From Aureimonas ureilytica (GTDB taxonomy: Bacteria; Pseudomonadota; Alphaproteobacteria; Rhizobiales; Rhizobiaceae), in contig NZ_LDQA01000028.1 in NCBI RefSeq assembly GCF_001475935.1, positions 248,001-312,000 of the forward strand: a stretch of DNA of 64,000 nucleotides, written 5' to 3'. This document shows positions 17,363 through 26,009 of this stretch, piece by piece (position 1 is the stretch's first letter; every line of letters begins with the position of its first letter). The translations under genes and the position numbers were made by a program. Under the pieces are notes generated by a model. The model was not told the DNA's origin and ran no database searches. It worked only from the letters and a program-made list of their open reading frames with translations.

Positions 17363-18172
17363 TCAGTCCCGTTTGAACATGAGGCGGCCGAACCAGCCGG
17401 TGAAAACGGCGACCATCACGGCCACGAGGCCGTAGAGCGCGCCGTTGCGGGCGGCAAACACCGAAATCTGGTTTTCGATCCCGGTCTTCACGACCCAAAG
17501 ATCCTCCGACCGCTCACGGACGAAAGACCCTTCCCGGAATAGAATAGCGCGCGCGACATGCCGGCCCACGGGCAGGTCGGCCGGAAGCGCCAGATTGGCG
17601 CGAAACAAGGTGGCGCTGACGAACTCGATCGCGCCTGATGTTTCGCTGTAGAGCCCACTTTCGGTCTTCAGCCGAAACAGCGCGTCGGCATATTGCTGGG
17701 TGTCGCTGCGCTGCCCCTTGGTCGGCGGGGTGCGTTCGAAGGCCTGGTTCTGCGTGCCGATGCCGAGCTGGCGCAGCGTCACAGCCGGGGCGATGTCGCG
17801 GATCGGCCGCGTGGAGGCGAGCGCATAGGAGGCGGGCACAGCCTCGAACCGCTCCGAGCCCCGGTTGATCCAGATGCCGAAGGTGCGCTTCTTCTCGCGC
17901 ACCACGAGATTGCTGCGTGGCCCCTCCAGGATCACCACGATGTCGTAGCGGCCCTGACGCATGACACGCGGATCGGCATTGTCGAGCGCGCCGAAGACCA
18001 CGAGCCGCTGCCCGCCGGACGAGGCGCCGACCGCAATCGTCTCCGTGGACAGCCCGATCTGGAAGCTTTCGGGCACGGGCGGCGGATCGCTGGGTGCTGG
18101 CGCGGTTTGTGCCGAGGCGCAGAGCGGCGCGCCGAGAAGCGAAAGGGCGAGGAGAAGCGCGCGCCCCTTCAT
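17363..18172 (-). CDS. TIGR02186-family periplasmic protein
   Basis: A 269-residue protein with a cleavable signal peptide (LLLALSLLGAPLCASAQ) and one C-terminal membrane span (YGLVAVMVAVFTGWFGRLMFKRD). The large middle part would therefore face the periplasm. The motif FQIGLSTETIAVGASSGGQRLVVFGAL and the GIWINRGS segment identify the conserved-hypothetical TIGR02186 group. Its start codon overlaps the stop of the TSUP transporter by four bases (ATGA, 18169-18172), so translation of the two is coupled. The two families are often neighbours in alphaproteobacteria as I recall. A role as periplasmic partner of the transporter is an inference. Confidence 0.83.
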   Translation of the reverse strand: MKGRALLLALSLLGAPLCASAQTAPAPSDPPPVPESFQIGLSTETIAVGASSGGQRLVVFGALDNADPRVMRQGRYDIVVILEGPRSNLVVREKKRTFGIWINRGSERFEAVPASYALASTRPIRDIAPAVTLRQLGIGTQNQAFERTPPTKGQRSDTQQYADALFRLKTESGLYSETSGAIEFVSATLFRANLALPADLPVGRHVARAILFREGSFVRERSEDLWVVKTGIENQISVFAARNGALYGLVAVMVAVFTGWFGRLMFKRD

Positions 18173-19098
18173 CCGCTTTCTCCGCTCGGCAGGCTGATCG
18201 AGAAGATTTCTCCCGGCACCACCACGAGTTCCACGAACAGGCGCACGGCCACCGCCAGCACCAGGAGCGCCAGAAGCGCACGCAGCTGCTCCCCGCGCAG
18301 CTTGCGTCCCGCTTCCGCGCCGAACTGCGCCCCGACAACGCCGCCGATCATCAGGAGGAAAGCCAGCACCACGTCCACCGTGCCGTTGCTGGCGGATTGG
18401 AGCACGGTCGTCACCGCCGCCGTGAACATGATCTGGACGAGCGACGTGCCGATCACGACGCTGGTCGGCACGCGCAGAAGATAGATCATGGCCGGCACCA
18501 TGATGAAGCCGCCGCCCACGCCCATGACCGAGCCGAGCACACCGATCGCAAAGCCGAGGCCGAGCACGGGCACGACCGAGACATAAAGCTTGGAGCGCTT
18601 GAAGCGCATCTTGAACGGCAGGCGGTGCACCCAGCTGTGCTGGCCGGTGCGCCGGATTTCGCCCGAGCCGCCGCCCTTGACCCGCCTGATCGCGCGCAGG
18701 CTCTCGGCCAGCATCAACCCGCCCACCGTACCGAGCAGGATGACGTAGAGAACCGAGACGGCGAAATCGAGCTGCCCCAGACGCCGAAGGAGCGAGTAGA
18801 GCCAGACGCCGAGGCCGGACCCGACCGCGCCGCCGAGGATCAGCATGAAGCCGAGCTTCAAATCCACCGTGCCGCGCTTGTAATGGGCGAGCGCGCCGGA
18901 CACCGACGAGGCGATGACCTGATTGGCGCCGGTCGCGACCGCGACAGCGGGCGGGATGTTGTAGAAGATCAGAAGCGGCGTGATCAGGAAGCCGCCACCT
19001 ACCCCGAACATGCCCGACAGGAAGCCGACGGCCGCCCCCATCCCGACGATGATGAAGATGTTGACCGAGATTTCGGCGATCGGAAGATACAGCGTCAC
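18169..19098 (-). CDS. TauE/SafE-type (TSUP) anion permease
   Basis: A 309-residue membrane protein with about eight spans in two homologous halves. Each half carries the TSUP glycine motif: GFLSGMFGVGGGFLITPLL near residue 25 and GVLGSVMGVGGGFIMVPAM near residue 190. The family exports or imports sulfite, sulfoacetate or related organosulfur anions; the substrate here cannot be read. A charged loop between the halves (RRVKGGGSGEIRRTGQHSW) is longer than in many members. It is the first gene of a minus-strand group with the TIGR02186, DUF3429 and DCC genes. Confidence 0.9.
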   Translation of the reverse strand: MTLYLPIAEISVNIFIIVGMGAAVGFLSGMFGVGGGFLITPLLIFYNIPPAVAVATGANQVIASSVSGALAHYKRGTVDLKLGFMLILGGAVGSGLGVWLYSLLRRLGQLDFAVSVLYVILLGTVGGLMLAESLRAIRRVKGGGSGEIRRTGQHSWVHRLPFKMRFKRSKLYVSVVPVLGLGFAIGVLGSVMGVGGGFIMVPAMIYLLRVPTSVVIGTSLVQIMFTAAVTTVLQSASNGTVDVVLAFLLMIGGVVGAQFGAEAGRKLRGEQLRALLALLVLAVAVRLFVELVVVPGEIFSISLPSGESG

Positions 19099-19134
19099 GG
19101 AGGTCGGCTCGCCGATGTCGGTTGCGCACGGGCA

Positions 19135-19170
19135 AAAAGAAAGGGCAGCCCTGTCTTTGGGCCGCCCTTT
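19135..19170 (-). terminator. Terminator of the PodJ-like gene
   Basis: On the minus strand a stem of GGGC/GCCC blocks with one mismatch, flanked by AAA/TTT, is followed by a T run (CTTTTTG). It lies 47 bp after the stop at 19217. Confidence 0.7.
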
Positions 19171-19216
19171 CCGTCAAGTCAAATCGATTGCGCCTGGCTG
19201 TCGAGCCCTTTCGCGA

Positions 19217-22200
19217 TCAGCTGTCCTTGCGCTCCAGAAGAGCGCGGATCAGCGGCTCGTCGATCTGCCCGGTGGTCTGAAGGCCGGTCTTCTCCTGGAA
19301 CTTGCGGATGGCGGCGGTGGTCTGCTCGCCGACCACGCCGTCCGGGCGGCCCGGATTGTAACCGAGCTTCAGGAGAATGGCCTGCACGTTGCGGATCGCC
19401 TTGCTCATGTCGACCGAGGCGGTCTGGCCCGACTTCTCGTTCCAGCTCGCAGGGATATCGACCGTGTTGGCGGCGTCGATGCGCGGCTCGGGCTTCCAGG
19501 CCGCCGTTTCGGCGTCGATCTGGGCGCGGAGTTCGGGAGCGAGGCTCTTGCCGACCTCTTCCATCTTGTTCTGAGCGTCCTTGTCACCGGCCGCGCCGAC
19601 GATGCGGAACCAGCGATAGGACTCGCCGAGATTGGGCTCGACGCCCACACCGCGCGCATACAGGATGCCGAGATTGTACTGGCTGTCGCGCATCCCGTGC
19701 TGGGCGGCCCGCAGGAACCATCCGGCCGCAGCCTTGGGGTCCGATGCGCCTTCGATGCCGGTGGCATAGAGAACGGCGAGATTGTGCATGGCGCGGATAT
19801 TGCCCTGGTCAGCTGCGAGCCGATACCAGTCGCGCGCCGCGCCCGTGTCGCGCGCCACGCCATTGCCCTTCTCGAAGAGCGTGCCGACGCTGTACTGCGC
19901 CGGCGCATAGCCGCGCGAGGCCGCCTGACCGAACCAGGCCATGGCGGCCCTCGGGTCGGACGGGGCGGCGCGGCCTTCCATGACGCGCAGACCCACCTCG
20001 AACAGCGCCATCGGCTCGCCTTCGACCGCGGCGGTCTTCAGCGCCGCAGGGCCGATCTTCTCGGGCAATGTCGGCAGAGCGCCCTGCGCATCGGCGGGAA
20101 GCTTGGACTGAGCGGCCACGAGAAGCGGCGACGCCGAACCAGCGTTCGTCGCGTCGGCGGCGGGCGCAACGTCGGCGGCGGGCGCTGCCGGCGCGACGGA
20201 CGCGGTTTCGATCGGGGACGTATCGGCTTGCGCGACCGTTACGGCTGCGTCCTCGACCTTCGCCACGGATGTGTCTTCGGCAGCGGGCATCGAGGCTTCC
20301 ACGACGGGCGCGGGCGCTGTCTCGGCCGATGGCGCGCTCGTTTCCGTCGCCATCGCGGCAACCTGCGGCTCGGACACGGGCGTCACGATCTCGCCGGTGC
20401 GCTCGGGGCTGGCCTGTTCGGGCGGGGTCTCGGCGGGAGCCTCGGGCGCGGGAGCCGCCATGGTCGGAGCGGGCATGATCTCGGATGCCGAGCCGGTGGC
20501 CGGACGCTCGAGAGCGGGAGCGGACAGGGTGTTGTTCACCGCATCATTGTGCGAGGCGAGATAACGCTGGCCGAGCGGGATCGCCATCAGCGCCAGAAGA
20601 ACGGCGCCGACCGCCATCAGGATCGGCTTGCGACGGCGGCTCGCGCCATCGACCTCGGGATCGGCCATCGACGCATCGGACTTCAGCGCTTCGGCTTCCG
20701 CCGCCGCCGCCATGGCGGCCTTGCGGGCCGCCGCGATGAAATCGGCTTTGGCGACCGGATCGGAGGCTTCCGCACCGGCGCGCTGCTGGGTGCGAACGCG
20801 CTCGATCAGAGCGGCGATGTCCGGCACGCCGGAGCCGGGCTCCAGCGGGCGATCGGCCTCGCGCTCGACGAAGCTGTCGGCGGCGTCCAGCGACGGGGCC
20901 TCGACCTCGAGCGAGGGCTCGGCGCGCGGGGGAACCGAAACGGCTTCGGGCTGCGGGCGAATACGGTCGGCCAGGCTCGGCTTGGCTTCTACCGGCTTCT
21001 CGGCGCGTCGCAGACGGCGAGCAAGCGCGCCGCGCAGGCCGCGCGACTCCTGCTGCTCGGTCTCGTCCTCGATCGGGTCGATCTCGGCCACCGTCTCGAA
21101 CGTCGGGTCAGCGGCGACCGGCGTTTCGACGAAGGCGACAGGGCTCGGGGTCATGGCGGGCTTGGAAGCCGCCTGCCCGCGCTCCAGACGCAGGTCGCCC
21201 TCGATCGTGGTCAACCGATCGACGATCTTGACCAGCGTGGCGTGAACGGCGTCGAACACGCCGACCGCGCGCTCGTCGGAGCGGCGGCAGAGTTCTTCCA
21301 AGCGGCGCAGATCGTCGGCGAGATCGCGGACATAGGCGTTCTGGCGATCGTTCTCGCCGGCCTGCATCCGGCGCACGGCCTCTTCGGCGGCGGCGCGGGC
21401 TGCGGCCACGACGCTGTCGCGATCTTGGTCGAACTTCTGCTCCAGGGCTTCCAGACGCTGGGCGACCTCGGACGAGTCCGACTCCAAAAGCGCCGGCGCG
21501 CCCGCCAGGATTTCGGCCAGACGGCCGATCTGCATTTCGAGCGAGCGGATGACGTCGTTATCGACACCGACCGCGCTGGCCGATTGTTCGAGACGCTCGG
21601 CCAGGGCCTGAAGACGAGCCTCCAGCGCGTGAGAGGCGATCTCGCCGCCGGTGGTCTTGAACAGACGCTCGACGCGCTCCGACAGGCGGTCGATGCGCGA
21701 GCCCAGTTCGTCGGCGGCCGGGCGGGCCGAAAGCTCTTCGATCTGAGCCGACATGGCGGCGATCTGCGCTGACAGAAGCTCGGCATCGCCCGCTTCCGCG
21801 ATCTGATCGACGCGGGCCGCCAGGTCCATGACACGCGCTTCGATGCGCTGAAGCGGGGCGGCCGCCATCTCGCCGGACGCCGACAGACCGCCATTGAGGA
21901 TCGCGGCCGAGATTTCGTCCAGACGCTCTTCCAGAAGCGCGAAATGGCTGAGGTCGGGCTCGCGGATTTCGGCCGCCAGCGTCTCGATGCTGCTCGCCAG
22001 CGCCTGGATGCGGCCTTCCATCTGGTCGAGCTGGAGGATTTCGGGCAGGCCCACCAGCGCGCGCTCGACTTCGCCCATGCGCTCGGACAGGCGGCTGATG
22101 CCCGCTTCCAGATCGCGGATCGGCAGCTTGGCCGTCATCGCCTCGAAGCGCGCCTCGATGGCCGCTCCGCTGGCTTCGGAGGCCAGAGCGTCGAGCTTGG

Positions 22201-23179
22201 AGCGCAGCGTGTCCAGCTCGCCCTTGAGAATGCGCGTCAGCGTTTCTTCGGTCTGGCTGCGCACCGTATCGACATAGCGCGCCTCGAACTCTTCCCAGCG
22301 CTGCTGGACGGCGAGGATCTGCTCCTCGGTCGAAAGCGAGCGGAGCGAGCCGCGCAGGCGCTCCAGCTCGACACGCAGGTCGCGCTGGGCCTGGCTGTCG
22401 AGCTCGATCCGGGCCGCGATGCGCGCCTCGAACTCGTCCCAGCGGCGCTGCACGGCCTGAACCGATTCCTCGCGCGCCATCTGCGCCACCAGCGAGGACA
22501 CGGTGTCGAGCTCGGCCCGCAGCTCCATCAGCGAGGCCTGATCGGCGTTGCTGGCGGTCAGCTCGGTGAGCTGTTCCATAATGGAGAAGATTTCGGCGCC
22601 GATCTTGTCCGCGCCCTTGGACTCGCCGACCAGACGCTTGATCTCGCCCAGCGACTTGCGCATGTCCTCGAAGCGCAGCGACAACTGGGCATCGGCCACG
22701 CTTTCGTGAATCTCGCTGCGCAGCGTGCTGAGGTCTTTCGCCAAGCTCTTGACGGCGGCGAGCGTCGCGCCTTGCGCCTGCAGCTGCTCGACTTCGCCGG
22801 CCACATGGCCAAGACGCTTCTCGACCGAAGGCGCTGGAGCGCGCGGGGCCGGCCGGGGGCGCGGCGCGGGTTGGCCGGAGGCGGGGTCGGAATCCATCTG
22901 GCGCTCCAGCGCGATGCTGGACGTGCCTGCGCCGAGCGCGGGACGCGCGGCACGGCGCTGCGCCGAAATGGCGCGCAGGCGCGCCGCGGCGTCCTGGGCC
23001 GAATGGTCCTCGATGGCCACGGCCTCCTTGGCGTCCTCGGTGGGACGCTTACCCATCGAAAGCCGCGTCAGCCGGGCTTCCAGGTCTTCCAGCGTCTTGG
23101 ATAGAGACGTGAAGGACCCTTCCGCCGCGGGCGCGTCGACATCGGCCCTGGCCTTCAGCTGCGGATCGTTGCGAGACAT
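19217..23179 (-). CDS. podJ: PodJ-like polar organelle/localisation protein with Sel1 and peptidoglycan-binding domains
   Basis: A 1320-residue protein with the layout of alphaproteobacterial PodJ. About 600 residues of coiled coil come first (many repeats of LEARLxxLxER type), then a disordered acidic linker. One membrane span follows at about 850-872 (ILMAVGAVLLALMAIPLG), then a Pro/Ala-rich periplasmic stretch, four Sel1/TPR-like repeats at about 1060-1195 (GRAAPSDPRAAMAWFGQAA and similar) and a C-terminal PG-binding-1 domain. PodJ organises the pole in dividing Caulobacter and rhizobia. ATG 23179 is chosen because GGGGAAG lies 4-10 bases upstream; an upstream ATG at 23218 would add 13 residues. 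Two CGTTAAG repeats lie in the shared upstream region with the MerR gene. Confidence 0.82.
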   Translation of the reverse strand: MSRNDPQLKARADVDAPAAEGSFTSLSKTLEDLEARLTRLSMGKRPTEDAKEAVAIEDHSAQDAAARLRAISAQRRAARPALGAGTSSIALERQMDSDPASGQPAPRPRPAPRAPAPSVEKRLGHVAGEVEQLQAQGATLAAVKSLAKDLSTLRSEIHESVADAQLSLRFEDMRKSLGEIKRLVGESKGADKIGAEIFSIMEQLTELTASNADQASLMELRAELDTVSSLVAQMAREESVQAVQRRWDEFEARIAARIELDSQAQRDLRVELERLRGSLRSLSTEEQILAVQQRWEEFEARYVDTVRSQTEETLTRILKGELDTLRSKLDALASEASGAAIEARFEAMTAKLPIRDLEAGISRLSERMGEVERALVGLPEILQLDQMEGRIQALASSIETLAAEIREPDLSHFALLEERLDEISAAILNGGLSASGEMAAAPLQRIEARVMDLAARVDQIAEAGDAELLSAQIAAMSAQIEELSARPAADELGSRIDRLSERVERLFKTTGGEIASHALEARLQALAERLEQSASAVGVDNDVIRSLEMQIGRLAEILAGAPALLESDSSEVAQRLEALEQKFDQDRDSVVAAARAAAEEAVRRMQAGENDRQNAYVRDLADDLRRLEELCRRSDERAVGVFDAVHATLVKIVDRLTTIEGDLRLERGQAASKPAMTPSPVAFVETPVAADPTFETVAEIDPIEDETEQQESRGLRGALARRLRRAEKPVEAKPSLADRIRPQPEAVSVPPRAEPSLEVEAPSLDAADSFVEREADRPLEPGSGVPDIAALIERVRTQQRAGAEASDPVAKADFIAAARKAAMAAAAEAEALKSDASMADPEVDGASRRRKPILMAVGAVLLALMAIPLGQRYLASHNDAVNNTLSAPALERPATGSASEIMPAPTMAAPAPEAPAETPPEQASPERTGEIVTPVSEPQVAAMATETSAPSAETAPAPVVEASMPAAEDTSVAKVEDAAVTVAQADTSPIETASVAPAAPAADVAPAADATNAGSASPLLVAAQSKLPADAQGALPTLPEKIGPAALKTAAVEGEPMALFEVGLRVMEGRAAPSDPRAAMAWFGQAASRGYAPAQYSVGTLFEKGNGVARDTGAARDWYRLAADQGNIRAMHNLAVLYATGIEGASDPKAAAGWFLRAAQHGMRDSQYNLGILYARGVGVEPNLGESYRWFRIVGAAGDKDAQNKMEEVGKSLAPELRAQIDAETAAWKPEPRIDAANTVDIPASWNEKSGQTASVDMSKAIRNVQAILLKLGYNPGRPDGVVGEQTTAAIRKFQEKTGLQTTGQIDEPLIRALLERKDS

Positions 23180-23441
23180 GCCGTCTTCCCCTTCGTCCAA
23201 CAAGCGAGCGGCTGACAAGGGCCTGCGATGGGCCAGAAGCGCTGCCGCTGGGTTGGCGATCCGTTAAGATCGAACCTCATCGTTAAGGGAATATAAAGAC
23301 AAGCGGGATTGAAGCTGGATTTTGCTTTGAGCGTCGCCTTGTGCGACATCAGGGAATATTCGAACAATCCCGAGCGATCCTTGCGAGCGACAAGGCCATC
23401 GCAGTCACGAATCGGCAGGCACGCTTTCGGCGTGAAAGAGA
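23180..23441. other. Divergent promoter region between podJ-like gene and merR-like gene
   Basis: The region holds no gene. It contains two copies of CGTTAAG at 23262-23268 and 23281-23287, 19 bp apart, and an A+T-rich stretch (AATATAAAGA) just right of them. These resemble half-sites of cell-cycle regulators, but the spacing does not fit a full CtrA box. Confidence 0.4.
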
Positions 23442-23918
23442 ATGACGAATATGAACGAGGACGGAAGCGAGCAGGAATTCCGGATCACGGCCGAGCAGCT
23501 CCTGCGACTGGACACCGAGTCCAGCGAGGAAAAGCGCGCCGAGTTTCGGATCGGCGATCTCTCGCGCGAGTTCGGCGTCACGCTGCGTACGCTACGCTTC
23601 TATGAAGACCGCGGCCTTCTTTCCCCCGAAAGGAGGGGAACGACGCGCATCTATTCGCGCCGGGATCGCATGCGGCTTCGACTGGTTTTGCTCGCAAAGA
23701 TACTTGGATTTTCCCTAACGGAAGCCAAGCAGCTGATCGACGTCTACCACCAACCCGACGGCCAGCGCAAGCAGTTAAAAGTTGCATTATCTCGGTTCGA
23801 GGAGCAGCGCGAAATTCTGGAGGAGCAGCGGCGCGAGATCGAGGAATCGCTCGACGCCATGCGCCTGACGACGAATTTCGTCAGCGACTGCCTGTCCAAG
23901 CTGGGCGGCGCGGACTGA
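23442..23918 (+). CDS. MerR-family transcriptional regulator
   Basis: A 158-residue protein. Residues about 35-75 form the MerR winged helix-turn-helix (FRIGDLSREFGVTLRTLRFYEDRGLL). They are followed by the wing GTTRIYSRRD and a C-terminal dimerisation coiled coil (FEEQREILEEQRREIEESLDAMR). No metal-binding cysteines typical of MerR or CueR sensing are near the C-terminus apart from one Cys in VSDCL, so a non-metal effector is likelier. The N-terminal 34 residues are an unusual acidic extension. It is divergent from the PodJ-like gene. The target is not visible; a dyad at 23981-24012 lies just downstream. Confidence 0.88.
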   Translation: MTNMNEDGSEQEFRITAEQLLRLDTESSEEKRAEFRIGDLSREFGVTLRTLRFYEDRGLLSPERRGTTRIYSRRDRMRLRLVLLAKILGFSLTEAKQLIDVYHQPDGQRKQLKVALSRFEEQREILEEQRREIEESLDAMRLTTNFVSDCLSKLGGAD

Positions 23919-23980
23919 TCGGGCCGCATTCGGCGGCATCGTCTCTTCATGAAGGAAGTATGAAGATTTTGCCGAAATAG

Positions 23981-24012
23981 CCTTGCATTATGCTCAGGCG
24001 ACCTATGCAAGG
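23981..24012. repeat. Perfect 8-bp inverted repeat with 16-bp spacer
   Basis: CCTTGCAT at 23981-23988 and ATGCAAGG at 24005-24012 are exact reverse complements. They sit between the MerR gene and the small gene at 24094, where an operator or RNA hairpin would be expected. No protein binding can be stated from sequence alone. Confidence 0.55.
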
Positions 24013-24093
24013 CGAGGCATGGCAGTTCTTGCTGCAGTGCATCATATGGAATGTGGGAGATCGAAAAAATCCCCAGACCGTATCGAGGCTCTT

Positions 24094-24300
24094 ATGATGA
24101 CCGCCCCTACCGAACGCTTTGGAGCCATGCCGGCTCATCTCGGCTACTCCCCGCGCCGCCCTTTCGGCGCAGACCGTTCGCGTCCCTCCAACCGCTCCAT
24201 CCAGAGCGGCCGAGCCGTGTTTCTCGAGGCTGACCCGTTGGCCAGCTTGTCGGGCGCTCGCGGCTCGATGTTCGAAGCCTCAGCGCCCCAGCGCTTCTGA
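24094..24300 (+). CDS. Possible small protein, 68 residues, unknown
   Basis: Begins MMTAPTERFGAMPAHLGYSPRRP and ends with FEASAPQRF. It is Arg/Pro-rich and basic, with no signal peptide, membrane span or recognised domain. Support for being real: a GAGG ribosome-binding stretch 5-8 bases before the ATG at 24094, codon-like third-position GC, and a strong terminator hairpin 39 bases after the stop. Against: its length is short and no family is recognised. The upstream in-frame extension to 23983 crosses an inverted repeat and is less likely to be translated. It lies between merR and prmA and points away from prmA. Confidence 0.45.
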   Translation: MMTAPTERFGAMPAHLGYSPRRPFGADRSRPSNRSIQSGRAVFLEADPLASLSGARGSMFEASAPQRF

Positions 24301-24338
24301 GGCCCGCGCCCCGCGAACGGGCACCCCTTCCCTCTCCG

Positions 24339-24378
24339 CGAGCCCGGCCGCTTTCCGCGTCCGGGCTCGTTTCGTTTC
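24339..24378 (+). terminator. Terminator after the small protein gene
   Basis: Perfect 9-bp arms CGAGCCCGG/CCGGGCTCG with a 13-base loop, followed by TTTCGTTTC on the plus strand. The minus strand lacks a T run, so it serves the rightward transcript rather than prmA. Confidence 0.7.
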
Positions 24379-24386
24379 AGCCGAGA

Positions 24387-25265
24387 TCAGGCCAGAGGCC
24401 GGTCGTTGCGCGTGAGGTGCAGCGTCACCCATTCGTCGCGGCGCAAGGTCTTGCGGTGATACAGGCCCTGAAGGCGATAGGCCGCGAGCACGGCGTCGCG
24501 CTGTTTGGCCAGAATGCCAGAGAGAACGAGATCGCCCCCGACGGCCAATTGGCGCGCCATCTCGGGCGCGAGCTGCATCAGCGGCCGTGCGAGAATATTG
24601 GCAACGATCAGCGAGAAGGGCGCATAGGCGGCGAAGGCCGGCCCTCCGAAGCCAACAGCCGTTTCGGCCCGCACAAAGGCGTGCGCACCATTGGCCCGGA
24701 TGTTCTCGCGCGCCACCTTGGTCGCCACCGGGTCGATATCGGTCGCCAGAACCGGGATGCGGGCGAGCTTGGCAATGGCGATGGCCAGAACCGCGCTACC
24801 CGTGCCGAGATCCAGCGCGTTCAACGGGCGGCGGCGGCGCACCACTTCCTCGATCATCGACAGGCAACCGGCCGTGGTGCCGTGGTGACCCGTGCCGAAA
24901 GCCTGGCCCGCCTCGATCTCGATGGCGAGATCGTGCGCGCGAACCTTGTCGCGGTCATGCGCGCCATGCACCAGGAAGCGCCCGGCCCGCACGGGCTTGA
25001 GGTCGGCCAGGACCTGCGCCATCCAGTCGATCTCGGGCAGGTCCTCGCGCTCCGGCGTCAGCGGCGCGAAGGCCGCCGCGACGGCGTCTTCGTCCACGGC
25101 GTCGGCATCCTCGAAATAGACCGAGGTCTCATGGATGTCGGCGGCCTCGTCGATCTCGATATGGGCGATCGGGCAGCCCTCGTCGGCGAAGGCGGCGTCC
25201 AGCCTGTCATAGAGCGCTTGCGTGGCCTGCCGGTGCGAGCGGGCGAAATATCGAACCTGGCCCAA
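24387..25265 (-). CDS. prmA: Ribosomal protein L11 methyltransferase
   Basis: Methylates lysines and the N-terminus of ribosomal protein L11 with SAM. The 292-residue protein has the PrmA pattern: an N-terminal substrate-recognition domain, GQAFGTGHHGTT near 120-132, the SAM loop ALDLGTGSAVLAIA near 150, and the NPPY-like ANILARPL near 220. The first codon is inferred to be TTG at 25265. An AGGAAGGAA ribosome-binding stretch lies 6-14 bases upstream and no ATG or GTG is near. It is 34 bp after the SCO gene on the same strand. Confidence 0.9.
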   Translation of the reverse strand: MGQVRYFARSHRQATQALYDRLDAAFADEGCPIAHIEIDEAADIHETSVYFEDADAVDEDAVAAAFAPLTPEREDLPEIDWMAQVLADLKPVRAGRFLVHGAHDRDKVRAHDLAIEIEAGQAFGTGHHGTTAGCLSMIEEVVRRRRPLNALDLGTGSAVLAIAIAKLARIPVLATDIDPVATKVARENIRANGAHAFVRAETAVGFGGPAFAAYAPFSLIVANILARPLMQLAPEMARQLAVGGDLVLSGILAKQRDAVLAAYRLQGLYHRKTLRRDEWVTLHLTRNDRPLA

Positions 25266-25299
25266 GGGCGGTTCCTTCCTGATGTTGACGGTCGAAAGG

Positions 25300-25920
25300 T
25301 CAGGAGGCGCTGAGGCGCTCCAGCTTGGCCTTGGCGGCGGCCGGGTCCTCGCCATAGGCGATCGTGCCCTTGAACTGGCCTTGCCGGTCGAGGAGCAGGA
25401 TGGAGGCCGTGTGATCCATCGTGTAATCGTCGCCCTGCGGAACCTTGCGGGCATAAATACCGAAGCTCTTCAGCATGGATTCCACCGAGGCCGGGTCGCC
25501 GGTCAGCGCCGTGACATCGTCCGACAAGGCGCCGACATAGGTGCGCAACGTGTCGGGCTTGTCGCGCTCGGGATCGACGGTCACGAAGACGATGCCGAGA
25601 TCCTTTCCTTCCGCCTTGAGAGCCTTCTGGTAGCCAGCCAGTTCATACAGGGTCGTCGGGCAGACGTCGGGGCAATGGGTGAAACCGAAGAACAGCGCGG
25701 TCGGCCGGCCGCGCAGAACCTCTTCCGTCACCGGCGCGCCCGCCTGATTCACCAGTTGGAACGGCCCTCCGTAAGCGCCCGCGCTGAGCACGCCCTCGGC
25801 CTCCTTCCGGCCCATCGCGAAGACAAGGACCATCAAGGCCAGAACGGCGGCGACCAGAAACCACAGGGCATAGCGCAGCGCGACGGTACGGCGGCTCGGC
25901 TTGTGAGGCGTGTTGGCCAT
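25300..25920 (-). CDS. SCO1/SenC-family copper chaperone
   Basis: A 206-residue protein with an N-terminal membrane anchor (YALWFLVAAVLALMVLVFAMG, about residues 17-37) and a thioredoxin-like domain. The copper-binding residues are visible: CPDVC at 83-87 (both cysteines) and His 170 in the sequence YTMDHT. SCO proteins deliver copper to the CuA site of cytochrome oxidase or act as thiol-disulfide reductases in the periplasm. It is the first gene of a pair with prmA and is divergent from the acyltransferase gene. No cytochrome oxidase genes are in the window. Confidence 0.92.
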   Translation of the reverse strand: MANTPHKPSRRTVALRYALWFLVAAVLALMVLVFAMGRKEAEGVLSAGAYGGPFQLVNQAGAPVTEEVLRGRPTALFFGFTHCPDVCPTTLYELAGYQKALKAEGKDLGIVFVTVDPERDKPDTLRTYVGALSDDVTALTGDPASVESMLKSFGIYARKVPQGDDYTMDHTASILLLDRQGQFKGTIAYGEDPAAAKAKLERLSAS

Positions 25921-26009
25921 GATGTTTGCTCCTGTCCTGGCACCTGCGATACATCAGCCGCGCCGGGCGGCAAAGCCGTCCCCTCTCCTTTCCGCCGAAG
26001 GCCACCGAA

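Noticed and set aside
18094-21772. Long open frames on the plus strand (over 600 and 900 codons) opposite TSUP and PodJ-like genes
   Set aside because: They are shadows of GC-rich coding DNA on the other strand; they lack starts with ribosome-binding sites and carry low-complexity His/Arg/Ala/Gly translations.
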